This document shows, piece by piece, positions 62,932 through 64,000 of a stretch of DNA of 64,000 bases; position 1 is the first letter of the stretch, and the number at the start of each line of letters is the position of its first letter. Made by a program: the position numbers and the translations under genes. The notes under the pieces were generated by a model. It was not told the DNA's origin. It saw only the letters and a program-made list of their open reading frames with translations, and ran no database searches. The stretch lies in assembly GCA_051294375.1 (NCBI GenBank), contig CM119266.1, positions 683,682-747,681 on the forward strand, given 5' to 3'. This stretch comes from Paraspadella gotoi (lineage: Eukaryota; Chaetognatha).

Positions 62932-63866
62932 GAGAGAAGAGAGAGGAGAGAGAGAGAGAGAGATAGATATTGGATCGATTATTGGGATAAGATACAGATG
63001 ACGTATAACAAGCGATGTAGAGCTAACGTTTTGTCGTCAGAGTTTCCTGTATTGGCGATCACTGTTTCTTTTGTTTTGTTTTGGTGTTTTTATTTTTTGG
63101 GGTCGTGTCCTCTTTGTTTAGCTAAGTGTTGAACCCTTTCTTTGGATCTCGGGATTTCATATCTCGTTTTAATTTAAAAAAGATTCGTTTCGTCGTTAGT
63201 TTTGTTGTTTTTTTTTGGAAGAAAAAACAAAAACGCAAAACGATGGAAATGGAAAACAAAACGAAAATTTCGAGAAGAGAAACGAAAGAAAAGAATCGCG
63301 ACTCAAAAACTGAATCGACGCTCGTGACTCGGGACGCATTGAGGTGAGGGGGGCGGAATGAGGGGGGGTGAGCGTGAAAGGGAGTGAGAGTGACGGAATG
63401 CGTCTCGACCACCGAACGGACTTGCATTTTCCTTTTTCCTCTCTCTCTCTCCCTCTCTCTCTCTCTCCCTCTCTCTGTGTCGGTTCTCATTTTGCGGAGG
63501 AATTTGTTGCCCGACCCCTCGAGCGATTCCTCTTCCTCTTCTACCTCCTTATCTTCCGCCCCATAATTGTCCTCATCCTCTTCCTCCTCCTCAGTGACTG
63601 TCACGTGACTCCGACTGTGAGGCTTCCATCCGTGAAGTCGATCACCGCAAAATCGCGACCCGAGAGGAGAGAGGAATCAGGGGGTCGCGGTTCTTTCTTT
63701 GAAGGAAAGAAAATATGGAACTTGTTGCTAAATATATAACTTATATATACAATTAATTAATATATACAATTATAAGATATAAATATATATATATATATAT
63801 ATATTTTTTTAGAGAATTTATATTTTTATAAGAATTTATAATATATTTATATCTTATAATTGTCTG

Positions 63867-63950
<84 letters not shown>

Positions 63951-64000
63951 TTAAAAAAATTTGAAATTTTTTTTCTTGAAGAAACAAAATTTCAAACTTT
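61561..64000. other. Intergenic, low-complexity rich
   Basis: Includes a (GAC)n patch at 61,556-61,590, CT-rich 62,162-62,280, a GA tract 62,884-62,965, repeats of CGTTCGTC/CCGTTCG near 62,575-62,620 and an AT-rich end. A 60-codon plus-strand frame at 62,330-62,520 and a 160-codon minus-strand Glu-rich frame at 63,122-63,604 are compositional or unrecognised. Confidence 0.55.
63871..63951. repeat. (ATT)n microsatellite
   Basis: About 27 perfect ATT units. An AT-rich palindromic (TA)n stretch lies just upstream at 63,740-63,870. Confidence 0.95.

Noticed and set aside
63122-63604. 160-codon Glu-rich minus-strand frame
   Set aside because: It is built from GAG/GAA-rich repeats and poly-A/T runs, with no domain and no splice support.

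Overview
This window is draft nuclear DNA from an invertebrate animal. Genes are split by short GT-AG introns. Exons are GC-rich islands in an AT-rich background, and (GA/CT)n microsatellites are very dense. The recognisable products are an AA15-type copper polysaccharide monooxygenase, a microsomal-type cytochrome P450, a METTL27-like methyltransferase, a CUB-like exon and a galaxin-repeat protein. An arthropod or a related invertebrate fits this set; the species cannot be told. No operons, CRISPR arrays, viral genes or intact transposon ORFs were seen.

Layout. 1-5,090: an 88-bp minisatellite, purine-rich DNA, 26-bp repeats and part of a 168-bp satellite. 5,091-15,393: a duplicated block that includes an indel-riddled copy of the METTL27-like gene (10,733-14,032). 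15,419-17,850: a 168-bp satellite array. 17,851-24,229: no recognised gene. 24,230-33,950: a second copy of the same block, carrying the better METTL27-like gene (30,418-33,529, plus strand, nine exons). 38,576-40,412: a two-exon P450 (minus). 41,788-41,909: a single CUB-like exon (plus). 43,071-45,363: a four-exon AA15 LPMO (minus). 50,935-58,230: a 3.6-kb tandem duplication carrying the 3' exons of a galaxin-like gene. The fuller copy (55,710-58,926, minus) adds an Asp/Ser-rich acidic exon. 58,927-64,000: mostly low complexity, with one GC-rich minus-strand segment that may be coding.

The two most interesting genes are the METTL27-like gene, whose exon phases join two methyltransferase-like domains into one protein of about 430 residues, and the acidic galaxin-like gene, which joins a poly-Asp/Ser region to nine di-cysteine motifs, an arrangement seen in biomineral or matrix proteins. 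The LPMO, galaxin-like and CUB-like products would all be extracellular, but nothing in the sequence shows that they work together.

Caution on assembly quality. Five gaps are exactly 25 N, and at least two are flanked by the same sequence on both sides. Large blocks occur twice, and each copy has single-base losses that the other lacks. Many apparent frameshifts and duplications are therefore probably unpolished long-read sequence or unmerged haplotypes rather than biology.
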